Shown here piece by piece: positions 25,009 to 35,909 of a stretch of DNA of 64,000 nt. Within the stretch, counting starts at the first letter, position 1. The number at the start of each line of letters is the position of its first letter. The position numbers were made by a program, and so were the translations under genes. Under the pieces are notes generated by a model. It was not told the origin of the DNA and ran no database searches. It saw nothing but the letters and a program-made list of their open reading frames with translations. Source of the stretch: Erythroxylum novogranatense (lineage: Eukaryota; Streptophyta; Magnoliopsida; Malpighiales; Erythroxylaceae); contig CM057233.1 in NCBI GenBank assembly GCA_029891385.1, positions 37,803,540 through 37,867,539 of the forward strand, in the 5' to 3' direction.

Positions 25009-25211
25009 GTTGTGACCGGAGTAGCCACCGTATTAGGGCATATCACGCCCAACGTATATGAGAGCTTTCAGCTCAACGCATAGGACCTCAGATCCAACGT
25101 ATTTAGAGCCTCAGGCTCAATATATCAGGGCTTCAAGCCCAATGTTTTCAGAGCCACTGGCTCAACGCAATGTGCCCGTCACTGGGACAGTTTCAGGCGC
25201 ACGGTCACAAC
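25009..25211 (+). other. Closed multi-hairpin array in LTR C1 (putative structured RNA)
   Basis: The arms GTTGTGACCG (25009-25018) and CGGTCACAAC (25202-25211) are perfectly complementary. Between them six small hairpins follow at 21-26 bp spacing: GGGC/GCCC (25036, 25047), GAGCT/AGCTC (25062, 25070), GGACC/GATCC (25083, 25091; one mismatch), GAGCC/GGCTC (25106, 25114), GGGCT/AGCCC (25128, 25136) and GAGCC/GGCTC (25151, 25159). Five have 3-nt loops (TTC, TCA, TCA, TCA, ACT). They are separated by AACGYAT-like linkers. Stem sequences differ from unit to unit but pairing is kept. Homologous arrays lie in C2 and C3. Confidence 0.75.
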
Positions 25212-25357
25212 AACGAAATGAAAATGAAAAGTGTCACATGGTATTGCATCTATAAATGATTGAATATGAATTGTGTTAAAGGCGAAACGCCTTACATTTG
25301 AGAAATGTGATTGTATGTATTATTTGGTAAATTGATTGAATATGCATGAATTGAGTG

Positions 25358-25396
25358 AACCATCGATGATGGTTTCTTATTGAGTTCGCAAACTCA
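25358..25396 (+). other. Paired hairpins ending CTCACCC in LTR C1
   Basis: AACCATC-GAT-GATGGTT (25358-25374) and TGAGTT-CGCA-AACTCA (25381-25396) are two perfect adjacent hairpins, followed by CCC and, 23 bp further, TTTTTCAGG. C2 has the identical pair at 31594-31632; C3 keeps shorter stems near 35255-35300. Confidence 0.75.
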
Positions 25397-25844
25397 CCCA
25401 ACATTGTAACTATTTTTCAGGAATTGAAGAGTACCTCGTTAGTGAAACGAGAGTATGATTACTGCAAGAGAGTCGGTGTTTGAAGTCGGGATCAGTTCAC
25501 GTCTGCATTTGTGTCATTTTGAATTATGTGTAAATTTATATTCCGCAAAAATAGTACTGAATTGTTTGAGCCCTAATTGATAAATATTGTTTTGAAATGT
25601 GATCTTTGATAAAGTGTATGACTGCAAAGGGTTTTCGTATCACGGGCCCGAATCGTTTATTATTTCTGCGCACGCGACTGTTTTCAAAAAGAAAAATATC
25701 ATAATGAGTTTTTTTTAAACTGTATTGATTGCTCTAGCATACCACCCTCGCGGGTCACGGGCTCGGATATCACCATCGATATCAGGTTGCGGGAGTCAAA
25801 TAAATATTATTTGACTTATTTGGACTCCTTTCCTCTCTTTTACA

Positions 25845-28464
25845 GGATTAGCATTTAAATCCAATTTTTATAGGATGTCCTTTTCATAATCATGGGCTAT
25901 GAGAAGGTGTATAGAGTTATTAAAAAGAAGGATGTTATGAATGTAACCATGGAGGCCTAAAAAGACCTTGAAGATTTCTAAAAGGTGAAGAATATTACTA
26001 ATAAGCAACTCTTGAAGTGAGTTATTAAGCTAAAGAGGGAAAACATAAGCTTAAAAAATAAGGTTGAAGGTTTAAAGGGGATGGTTGAAGCACAAAAAAG
26101 GAAGTTTGAAAGTGATGAATTCAAATTCGAAATCACCTACCACTATATAAGTCTAAATCTTTTGAGAATTAGAACTATGATAACTTAATCAATGTTACTA
26201 TAGTAAGACTTGAGGCCTGTATGAAGGTCGTACAAAAGAAATATAGAAAATTATCTTGTGTAAAACTCGATATAGCTACCATTTTGTTAAGTTCAAACAA
26301 TTTAGAATGAGGAGTCTGAAGAGTTTTGCATCTTGATGGTGATGTTGAAAGCCTTTTGGCGGTGAGTCTCTTAAACTTGTCTATGATAATCTTTCTGCTT
26401 ATGGAAGCACCCAATCTCCATTTAGACCTTTTACTTCTTTTCTATAATTCTCCTTGTATTTTGTTTTCCTATATTTTTGGAGTGAAGATACAAGAACGAT
26501 TGACATTTTTAACCCATATATTTTTTTATGAAATTTGCCTACTAATATATTAACATTTTTCTGTCTTAGTTCAATTTGGAACTTACAGTAACTTTTTTAA
26601 ACTTGCAAAATTAAGTTGTACCTTGCCTTAACATTTCTTTTTATAAAACCTTAAGGCTTAGAAAGGGACCAAAGGTCTATACCATACCTTACCATATTTT
26701 GAAAGGTCTTAATATCCCTTTTCCATTATCTATAGTATTACATTGTACCTTAATATTTTAAAATAGTACCATTAGCACCTTAAACCCTAATGAAGTTAGG
26801 CTTCTATTAGTTCTTAGTATCTAGGTTGTCAACTTAGTTTATATGGTGTCACAATTAGACAATTTGGACCAACTAGATATTATAGTGGTTCTAAAAATGA
26901 TTTCTTTAGAAATTAACCAAATGTGCAATTTGCACCTCATGTTATAAAAGATTTAAGTAAGCTCCTACTATTATCTCTAATACTACTTTTACACCCTATA
27001 CAAGATGTAATATATAACATTTTAGTAATACTATGATGCAAAGTGATACCAAAGATAATGGTAGATACTTAAACTTTTTTAATGTTAAGGTGTAAATCGC
27101 ACATTTGGACTAGAAAGGATGGCTTTCTTGCTTTTTATAACCAAAAATAGATTTGAAGAAGCTTGGTAAGGTTATGGAGTTTAGCTCTTTTACCTTAACA
27201 AAAAATAAATAATTTATCAACACAATTTGGTAGACATACAAAGTCTCGCCTAATGGGTTTGTCAAACTTTAAATGTTCACTTAAAATGAAACTAATATGC
27301 TTATAAATTCTACCTCTCTTACCTTATCTAATTTAAAAAAATAAATTATAAGTAAATGTGACAAGTTTATTGAGTCATTAGTTGTAACTCTTTACTTAGT
27401 CAAATTTCAAAAAAAAAAAGAACTTGGCAAGCCTATAGAGTCTAACTCTCTTGCCTATATGTTTCAATTTTCTAGTCAGGGAGATAAGGAAACTTATCCT
27501 GAATTTAGAATCTTTTTAGTTTATGGGTCTTCATTGGTCCTTAATAATACCTAGTGGGAAGGAGAATTAGGTGTTAGTGAATTTAAGCTAACATATACTA
27601 AATTCCCATATGTTTCAAGAATATATAATCATAAGCAAAGATGAATAACTTTCAGAAATCATAGCAAGAAGTCAATATTCGAAGCTTTTTCTTATGATCA
27701 ATCAACATTCATCATCTTCAAAAACTGAGAAATCTAATGAAAAACTCGGAATATGTGTTTAGCTAAAATATATCCATAAGTTCACTCAAAACATCCATGA
27801 TCATGTCATTCCATAACTTTGCAATATCATTTCATTTCTCCATCATTAATGTTCATATGCAGAAGCATGGATCAAAGGACTTTTCAAGGTTATAATTAGG
27901 GCAAATGTAAGGTGAGATGTATTTGGATCAAGTAGCATGAAAGTCATTAAAACTAGTGAAACAAAAGTAACACTCAATTATACCACCAAGTGTACAATTT
28001 AACATTCATACAAAACTAGGTACCATTAGCTATGATGAATGCAACACTTATATTTCATAACCCAATTCAGCTCTCACACATAAACCATATGAAACATATA
28101 CTAATTTGAAGGAATCACTCATAGAATTGATGACAATACGTTGAAATCATAAAAGAGATAACCTTCCAAGCCAACATCTACCTCATATTCAACATACTCC
28201 AATAACACATTCATTACAACCTTAGGAGGATAGATTAATCATAAACAACTTTTCAATACATATGCAATTCCTCATTGATACATTTATTTAAGCATTTTTC
28301 TTTTTCTTTTTCTTTTCTCTTTTTCTTTTGCTTTTCTCTTTTCTTTCTTTCTTTTCCTTTCTTTTCTTTTCTCTTATAAAACTTAAAATAAACTACATCA
28401 ACATAGGAATTTCAATAATAAGACATAAAAATGACATCCCAACATTATCACCAACTCACACATA
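25845..28464. other. Degenerate repeat DNA, no intact gene
   Basis: No gene is recognisable. The segment 25880-26130 translates on the plus strand into a broken Lys/Glu-rich, coiled-coil-like text (VIKLKRENISLKNKVEGLKG) that could come from a retroelement gag, but this is weak. The rest is AT-rich. A CT-rich tract of tetra- and pentamers (TTTCT-type) runs from about 28289 to 28375. Confidence 0.45.
28289..28375. repeat. Polypyrimidine (CTTTT)n-type low-complexity tract
   Basis: Nearly pure C/T over about 85 bp, made of irregular CTTTT and CTTTCTTT words. The complement is a purine tract like those in the 3' non-coding part of Tat/Athila elements; orientation fits the remnant at 28465-29309. 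Confidence 0.8.
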
Positions 28465-29309
28465 TGCATACCCCCACACTTAGAATTTTATACTTCCACA
28501 AACTCAAAGATCAACAAATGTTCCACTAGCTTCAAGGCTTGTGAAGGACATTTGGTTAGGTTAAAGCATGTAATATGGCTAATACACAAAAAAAAGGCAA
28601 ACAAAGCTCAAGGGGGCTTATTAAAAAGGAAAATCATATAATAGGTAGGCTATTTGGCTAATGTAATTCGGAAAAGCAAAGAATGCCTAATCATATCCAT
28701 ATTAATGCATGTGATAAAAATGTGGTCTCGAATAGTAATTCAATGCAAAATTAAGACGTACAAGTGATGAAGGTCACACATTATTAAAAGACAATGAGAC
28801 TGATATAAATATGTCAGTCAAATAAGGCTTAAAATCTCACTGACTTTGTCTACCACTAGTCACTACTCTTTTAAAGATAATGCACATTGACCAATCACAA
28901 AAGTAAAAATACATGCTAAAGTTGCTATGAAGTTCTCTAGTCAATTCACACTTTAATCATGATTATATAATCCTACAAGCAACATAAAAGAGAAAATGTT
29001 TGTTTTGTTGCTTTATTCTTTCTCTCGTTTTAATTGAAAACTTAAAATAAGTAAAACAAACAAATTCAAAAACACACATGCGTATAAAAAGTAATATAGA
29101 AATGTAAAGGAAAAGAAATTTACTTCTCTTACGTTGCCTCTTAAGAAGCAACTTTGTTTAGGGTCGCTGGCTTGCTTCCATGTTTCCTTCTCGCGTGTCA
29201 AAATTGTGGTCTTTAGGTGACACATGCGACTCCTCCACATAAAGTTCTTCTAGATAGGGCCTTAGTTAATGATCTATCATATTCAGCATCTCCCTTATCC
29301 TTGTCATGT
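28465..29309 (-). mobile_element. Tat/Athila Ty3/gypsy remnant, 3' end of pol and 3' non-coding region
   Basis: On the minus strand, 29240-29100 encodes LKTTILTREKETWKQASDPK followed by SCFLRGNVREVNFF, which resembles the end of Athila-type polyproteins (weak match, from memory of the family). Further along, the complement of 28469-28479 reads AAGTGTGGGGG, a word typical of the region after pol in these elements. Solo LTR C2 is inserted at its edge: the CTTGG at 29310-29314 is the target duplication. Stops and frameshifts make it non-functional. Confidence 0.45.
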
Positions 29310-30224
29310 CTTGGTGTAACATCCCGTTACTGATGTGATGGGCATATTGGTATTTGGGACAGGATAGGAATTTTTACTGCATTTATTCATTGAGTATTAT
29401 TTTGGCCTCTAATTTTAGAGAAATAGATCCTTTTGCGCATGCATATGCACAGTGACATGCATTCATGATTTTTTCTGACAATTAATTGTGATTATGTTTT
29501 GAATTGTAAATTTATGTGAGATATGATTTATTAGGTTTGTATAGTTAATTGGAGTGAGAATTGAATTTTAGAGATTTGAAAATTTAAGTTGGAATATAGG
29601 ACCTTGTGTTTTGTATTTTTGAGGATTTATAGAAATTTTTCCGGAATTTTTAGAATTATGGTTTCGGACCGGGAAAATGTTTTAGAGACTGATGGATTAG
29701 ATTCCGGTTCCGAAATTGATTGAAAAATGGCTGGGAAAATTTAGGCTTGCGAGTTTAGGAATTGTTATGATGAGCCATTGAAATTTTAGAGACTGAAATT
29801 AAATGAATTTGAGGACTATAATCTATAGGTTTAAATCAGCCCCTTTATATTTATACTTTAGGTTTTGAAATCTAAAGAGACATTTCCTCCTAGGGCAAAT
29901 TTTCCTCTTCTCTTCGTTGGTGATTTTCGATTCTCCCTGGTGTGTGACCTTCGATCGTTGCTTATTGCTACCACTTCCTATGCAAAGCTTAGTTTGATTC
30001 TTGAGGAAGATGAAAAGAGTTGAGCTTTGAGGGTGAAAATCGGTGTTGGAGCTTGTTGGAGGATTTTCGGACATTTGAGATTTTAGGGTTTGCTTGGTAA
30101 GTTTTAATGGTTAAATGTTGTTATTTATTGTTGTTTGGTGTATTAATGAGTTTAAATGCTAGAGATGTGGGCAGTTGAGTGTGTTTAATGCTGGTTTATA
30201 GAGAGAGAAAGATGAAAATTGATT

Positions 30225-30478
30225 GGAGAAGACGAAGTCGTCCGCACGCCACGACGCCTGCAAGTGGCCTCGCCGTGACGAGTCATTGCGTGCTCGCCGC
30301 GACGAGCGGACCAAGACGCCGCGACGAGTGTGTGGATCTTCGCCGCGACAAGTTCCTTCCCTTACGTCGCGGCGCGTCTCGTGGAAGGTATTCGCGGCGT
30401 CGAGCGTCCTTCCACGCCGCAGCGAGTGAACCTTGTACGTTGCGACGAGAGACCCTTCGTCGCAGCGAGCTCCAATTT
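30225..30478. repeat. GC-rich palindromic minisatellite in LTR C2
   Basis: Irregular repeats of CGCCGCGACGAG and its near-complement CGTCGCGGCG in otherwise AT-rich DNA. It lies in the LTR part preceding the conserved second half, where B, E, C1 and C3 also carry a family-specific insert. Arrays of CpG suggest heavy methylation, which is inference. Confidence 0.8.
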
Positions 30479-31182
30479 TCTGATGTTAGGTGCTTTAGTT
30501 TTTGGGACATAGTTTATGGTGTAGACCTCAAATTGAGGTGATTTTTGATTCGTTGTGAACTAGAGAAAGAGGTCTACAATTGTGGTAAAGATTGAGAGTT
30601 CAATTTTTATCTAGCAGGATTTCATTAATGAAAGAGAGTCAATTACAGTTATTAGTGCAACCTAAGAGTTATGTTTTGACAAATTGGAGTAATTGGAGAC
30701 TTATGAAATTAATGGATGATATTGATATAGTAAATAGTGAATTTTGGTTGTGAGGCAAGAGATAGCGGAATTGGATTATAACTCCAAAAAATCATGAACA
30801 TGCATCGTACAGCTTTGAATTAAGACATGTGCATTATCGAATTTCTTTGATTGAGCATCTAGTGATGAGAATTTGTTTAAATTGTTATAGAGGCACCGTT
30901 GGATCGTCAGTCCACGGATATTGCTGGGACTTCCAGGAAGTAGTTCGGAAGTTACAGGTGAGTAACCTAGTTGGTTCCTCAATCTTTGTGTGTTAAATGT
31001 TCTATGAATGTGTGAGTTGTTTGCCAATGTGAGTGCTTGTAACTGTGAAACGGATGTGCTGAAATTGTGAGTAAATGTTCTGAATGTGATAAATAGAATC
31101 GATTGACATATATATATATATATGTTATTGATGGAGCAAGTGTGAGTGCATGCTAGATATGATTAAAATCGGTAAATAAACA

Positions 31183-31394
31183 GTTGTGACTGGTGCAATT
31201 AGTGATCAGAGCTTTAAGCTCGATTATCAGTGAAAGGGCCTAAGGCCGAAAGGGAATAGTGCATACCCAGAGAGCTCTCATATCCCTAGTGTGAGCGGGC
31301 AGTAGTGCATACCCTGAGGGCTCTCGTACTTGCCTGAAATGCGATTACTACGTAATGTGCCCGAATTGGGACAGTATTGACGCTCAGTCACAGC
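31183..31394 (+). other. Closed multi-hairpin array in LTR C2
   Basis: The outer stem GTTGTGACTG (31183-31192) pairs with CAGTCACAGC (31385-31394) over 10 bp with one U-G wobble. Inside are GAGCT-TTA-AGCTC (31209-31221) and GGCC-TAA-GGCC (31237-31247), then a two-copy direct repeat beginning AGTGCATACCC and containing GAGAGCTCTC and GGGCTCTC. Relative to C1, the ninth outer pair is T-A instead of C-G, so both arms changed together. Confidence 0.7.
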
Positions 31395-32048
31395 ATTGAC
31401 ATAAAATGAGAATTGACATGCATTATGCATCTGACTGTATTTTGAAAATTGAGAATGTGTGTATTATGTGACGATTGCGCTGTGACATATCTGAGTTATG
31501 TTATGGTGAAAATATGTAAATTGTCTGATAGTGTTCCGAATATGTTATCGCGTGACTATGTGATATAACGTGTGTATATGCATGAGTTGGGTGAACCATC
31601 GATGATGGTTTCTCATTGAGTTCGCAAACTCACCCAACATTGCAAATATTTTTCAGGACAGCGCTAGTAGATTCCTAGCTCCCATGATAGACTCTTTCTG
31701 TCGTGTGAGTGCGTGGACAAGAGAAGCGATGGCTCACAGGTCGGTCAACTGGGATGAATTTTGGGAAAGTCATAGTATAGACTTTTGTATCAGTTTTCTT
31801 TTTGAGATATTGTATTGAGACTGTAGGGGACTGATAGACTTGTCTATATTTCCGTTAGTAATGTGAAATGAAAGATTATTGTGGTTTTAAAATTTAGTGA
31901 TTTGCATAATTCGGTTTAAATTGTATTGATGGCATGTGAGTGTTTAGTGATTGTTTTCGATAGTAGCACTTCCTTGCTATGGGATATGCGTCGGAACGAC
32001 CCACGGGCATCCCGGTGCGTACCCTAAGGTAAGGGGCAGTACACTTGG

Positions 32049-32430
32049 TACCATATGGGACACATGACAACTGCGACATCCCTGGGCTAAGGACATTCAC
32101 AGTATCCTTAATCCAACTATACAAGGGTAACTGAATATCTTTTAAAAACATTTGGGCAGCACAATAGTTGTATTTTAAAAATCCTAAAATTCAATCAAAA
32201 CACCTGCAAAACAGTTTTAAAAGCACTTCTATATTCACATTAAAATTCTACCACAACTTCTGGACTTTTAAGTCCACTCAAAAGCAATCTCAACAATAGT
32301 ACCTAATATCTCATTTCCATACTAAGGGTTAGAACCCTAGATTTCTGTAACTGAGAAATAGCAATGAGAGATTAGAAAAATGCATTTCATACTTATGAAT
32401 AATGTTAGCATACACATACATGAACTTAAA
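32049..32430. other. Unclassified repeat-like segment between LTRs C2 and C3
   Basis: No gene is visible. It contains short palindromes (GGACTTTTAAGTCC near 32264; AGGGTTAGAACCCT near 32326). It could be part of the host element into which C2 inserted, or the start of C3, whose left boundary I could not fix. Confidence 0.35.
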
Positions 32431-33891
32431 TTTTGCACACATTACGATGATTTGTTCATGCACTCATATAATATTTTTCCAAGTATAAATGATTTTTAAA
32501 TGACTATGATGTGAATAGTGAATATTTTGTCTTGAAAATTGATTTGGTGAATTATATTATTGATTTAGAAATTTTTGTGAAATTTTGGGAAAATTCTAAA
32601 ATTATGGGTATTTTTGGACTAGGAATAAAATGCTAACTGGCAAGACAATTAATAAATGGTAGTAGAAATAAATGTCAAATAACAACAGAAATTATTGATA
32701 GGTGACATTAAGATTTAATGACAAGTGTCATTGAAAATTGGGTGACAATTAGATTAGAAATTGAGAGACAAATAGACTTATTATTAAGAGTCATACGTTA
32801 GCTTAAGGAGAGGACTTGTTATTTTGATTTTTATGTGGTAAGTGTCATGACATGTGTCATAACACCTACCAAGCAAATGTTACTTTGCTTTTTAAACACA
32901 CCCCCACATCATTTACATCTTGCAAGACCATCTTATCCTTGTCTCTCATGTATGCCATATACTTTCTTTTTCTTCTTCATTTTCGCTTTCTTCACTCATG
33001 ACCATCTCATTTTCACCCTCAACACGTTGAGTTTTTACTACCATTCACTTTATTTCTTCAAGGTCTTTGCTATCTCTTCATTTTGCAACTAAAAACCTAA
33101 TCTATTCCTCCTAGAAGAGTTGATGATCAGGATGCTAAGGTTTCATGGTGATTATGAAGAGTTTGGAGTTTTATCAAGTTCTACTTTGATCTTCATGGGT
33201 TGTGTAAATATAAACATATATGATGATAGTTTGAAGGTGAAATGATCATGATAGTTGAGTAGCATGTGTGCAAAAATTTGATGAATGTATGTATATGTTG
33301 ATGTTCTGTTTTTGTGTTTAAGATTAACCATAGCTTATAAGTTGTTTATGAATGATATTGATCTAAAATTGAGATGAGAATGAAGAGGAAATGATGTAGA
33401 GTTGATGAAATATGCATAAGATGGTTTGAATGTAACATATAGGAGTTAAAAATCTGGAAAAGTGAAAGAAGAAGTTTTGGAGTATGAAAGCTGTAACGTT
33501 TCCATTAGACATACATCTGTATTTTATCCATATCTTGATCTGTAGACATCCAAATAGGATGGTTTTAAGTTTATATTAAACTAGAGAGATAAGGATATAT
33601 TTTAATTAAGAAATTGAATTTTAATTATGTCTTAAGGGTTTCAAAATTTGACTTGAAATTGAGTACAATTTACCGTCATGGTGTGGGTACTGTTTGAAGT
33701 ATTTTGAGTATAACTTGCAAAATAATGAACCTAATTGATGAACTTTAGTTCATTAGAAACTTAACACATATAGGAACATTTGTTTAGAAGAATGTATTGC
33801 CTAAATACCTCGTTTTCTTTTTCAAAATAGCCATGAAAAATTGACCTGAAAATATGTTTTGAGAAAAGCTGGAATGATGCTTGAATAAGGG

Positions 33892-34010
33892 ATCATCAGG
33901 TAGTGCACGATCGTGATAGAGAGGAACCATCAGGAAGTTGCATGATCATGCTTAAGGAACCATCAGGAAGTTGAACGATCATGCACAAACACGATCATGA
34001 CAGAGAAAGT
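33892..34010. repeat. GATC-palindrome minisatellite in LTR C3
   Basis: The unit GGAACCATCAGGAAGTTG occurs twice (33931 and 33957) with a related first copy. Each is followed by a palindrome around GATC: GCACGATCGTG, GCATGATCATGC and a third, imperfect one. The same GATC-centred palindromes make up the insert in solo LTR E. Confidence 0.75.
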
Positions 34011-34855
34011 GCACTGCTGTTTGACAACTTTCAACACCCTTCACTCTTTTGACCATAACTCCTTCTCCAAACCTTCGATTGACTTGAAATTTGAACCACA
34101 AGCTCCTGACGTATTGTCCTTAATCTTAACCAAATTCCATTATCATCTGAATTCACTAGGAAAGGATTGATAAATGGTTGATTGATGATAATATAATAAT
34201 CAAGTGTATTGAGCTATGAACCTTTTTACATTGAGTGATGAACTTAGAATAAATTTGTACCATTGAGGTGTAATCCTAAGTTCAAATTAGACATATATGA
34301 GTTTTAAAGTATGAATGATCATGAGATGTGAATAAAGGAAACATACCTAGAATAGTCAAAGTGAGCATACATTATACATAACACATATACATATGTGTAA
34401 GATTGAATGTTCATGTGATTGTACAATTACTAATGTGTGTGCAATGTGTGTATTGCATAAAATTGATGCACATGGTTCAAAGTCAGCATTCAGATGTTTC
34501 AAATCATGGAAGCAAATGTTAATCTGACACGTACTATGAGTCGACCTAGATGGTCTCACTTTCATTGTTTGTTCCGTTCTAAATTTCTGTATTGAAATAC
34601 TACTGATATGATCACGATTGAGACCATTCCAGGCATAAATAGTTCAAGGATTTTGATAAATGTGAGATCATAGGAAGTGCTTCATTGTATGTGAACGTGA
34701 CTGAAATAAGTGATTCTCAATGTTATTGTTGAATGTCGGATATTGATCCAATGAAAAAAATGTGAATGTGAATATGCAATTGAACATAAGCGATTGACTG
34801 AATATACGTGAATGTGATGCATTTCATTATATGAATGCATAAACAGATAAAGGTT

Positions 34856-35049
34856 GTTGTGATTGGAGTAACCACCAAAAAAGGGCTTAAATCTAAGAAA
34901 ATGAAAAAGGGCTTAAAGCTCATAATGTTGTAAGAGCCTCTGGCTCACTCTGTAAAATGAGCCCTATATTCCTAACAGATAAGGGACAGTTATTAATGAG
35001 CCCAGTATCCACAATAGATATGGGACAGTTATAGGCACTCAGTCACAAC
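34856..35049 (+). other. Closed multi-hairpin array in LTR C3
   Basis: The outer stem GTTGTGATTG (34856-34865) pairs with CAGTCACAAC (35040-35049) over 10 bp with one U-G wobble. Inside is GAGCC-TCT-GGCTC (34934-34946) and an imperfect GGCTTAAAGCTC (34912-34923). Two direct copies of an ATGAGCCC...GGGACAGTTAT unit follow. Confidence 0.68.
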
Positions 35050-35909
35050 AATAATAATTGAAAGTGAGTCTCATGTGCATTGTATATATAATTGATATGT
35101 ATATTTTAAATGATAGAAATGAACTATTTGACTGCTCTGAATGTGAAACATGAAATAAGTGATCAAAGTGTTATATGATGCTATATGATTATTAGTTAAA
35201 TGATGTGTATTATAAGATGAAATAAAGTGTATGTGAATTTGAAGTATAAACCGTCGTGTTGCCATCGAGGATGGTCCACTCACTGAGTTCGCAAAACTCA
35301 TCCCAAAAATTGCAACATTATTTTTCAGGTTCAGAGGAGTTACCACGTTAGACCAACTAGAGTCTAACCACTACATACGGATAAGAGTTAGAGGTCAGGA
35401 TCAATTGTACCTGCATATGTCTACTGTCTTTCCTTATATTCTAAAAATTGTATTCCGCAATTATTGTATAGCATTTATGCGAATTGAAAAGTGTAGTAAC
35501 TGTATGACTAGAAATGTTTTGTATTAGGCCCAAATGATTACTGGGATATATGATGATGTGTTAACTTTTGCAACTAAAATTGTTTTTGAATAAAATGGTC
35601 AAAAAAGGTTTATTGATCTTCTAAATATGCTTGTGATGTGTGACAAAGTTGCAATGAGTATGATTGTTTGACTACTCTAGCATACCACTCTCGTAGAGTA
35701 AGTTCTCAAATACCGATGGTTTGTTCGGGAATATGCCTTTTGAGAGTAAGGTGCTACACCAAAGGTTCATACATACAATCTGTTACAAACTACAAGTCAG
35801 TCAAGAGTTAATTTATAAAATCATAAAACATATCAACATAACCAACTTAATGAAAACAGTTCATAAGCCATTATACAACAAAGGTACAAAACAAAGACTA
35901 CCCACTTGT

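Larger units (their letters stand above)
24685..25844 (+). mobile_element. LTR C1, right part
   Basis: Continuation of the LTR begun at 12100. It reads AGGTGAGTAACCTAGTTGG at 24695, as at 30956 in C2, and carries the hairpin array (25009-25211), paired hairpins (25358-25396) and TTTTTCAGG (25414-25421). I place its end at TTTTACA (25844). The next bases GGATT compare with GGATG before 12100, a target duplication with one mismatch, so the end point is less certain than for C2. Combined length would be about 3.94 kb. Confidence 0.65.
29315..32043 (+). mobile_element. Solo LTR C2 (TGTAAC...TACA family) with perfect TSD
   Basis: 2729 bp, starting TGTAACATCCC and ending GGCAGTACA. The pentamer CTTGG occurs immediately before (29310-29314) and after (32044-32048). 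With no internal region or second LTR, this is a solo LTR left by LTR-LTR recombination. In order it contains a GC-rich palindromic minisatellite (30225-30478), AGGTGAGTAACC (30956), a hairpin array (31183-31394), paired hairpins (31594-31632) and TTTTTCAGG (31650-31657). The open frames around 30180-30540 are products of the GC-rich repeat and not genes. Confidence 0.88.
32430..35758 (+). mobile_element. LTR C3, related to C1 and C2; left end uncertain
   Basis: Non-coding LTR sharing the second-half layout of C1 and C2: a hairpin array (34856-35049), a hairpin with GAGTTCGCAAAACTC (35285-35299), TTATTTTTCAGG (35319-35330) and the end GGTGCTACA at 35758. The donor-like site of C1/C2 (GGTGAGTAACCTAGTTGG) is degraded here near 34540 (TATGAGTCGACCTAGATGG). 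A palindromic insert around GATC (33892-34010) lies in the expected place. No target duplication was found, so boundaries are approximate and it may be truncated. Confidence 0.6.

Noticed and set aside
25009..25211. Known RNA gene (tRNA cluster, snoRNA or riboswitch)
   Set aside because: No tRNA anticodon arms, no C/D or H/ACA boxes and no known riboswitch core. The array repeats within LTRs, so it belongs to the element.
25845..26130. Coiled-coil-like gag fragment of a copia element
   Set aside because: Only a short Lys/Glu-rich text with stops; composition alone does not support a retroelement call.
30179..30541. 120-codon Arg-rich frame and its overlapping frames on both strands
   Set aside because: All arise from the CGCCGCGACGAG minisatellite; open frames on both strands at once are expected from such GC-rich repeats.
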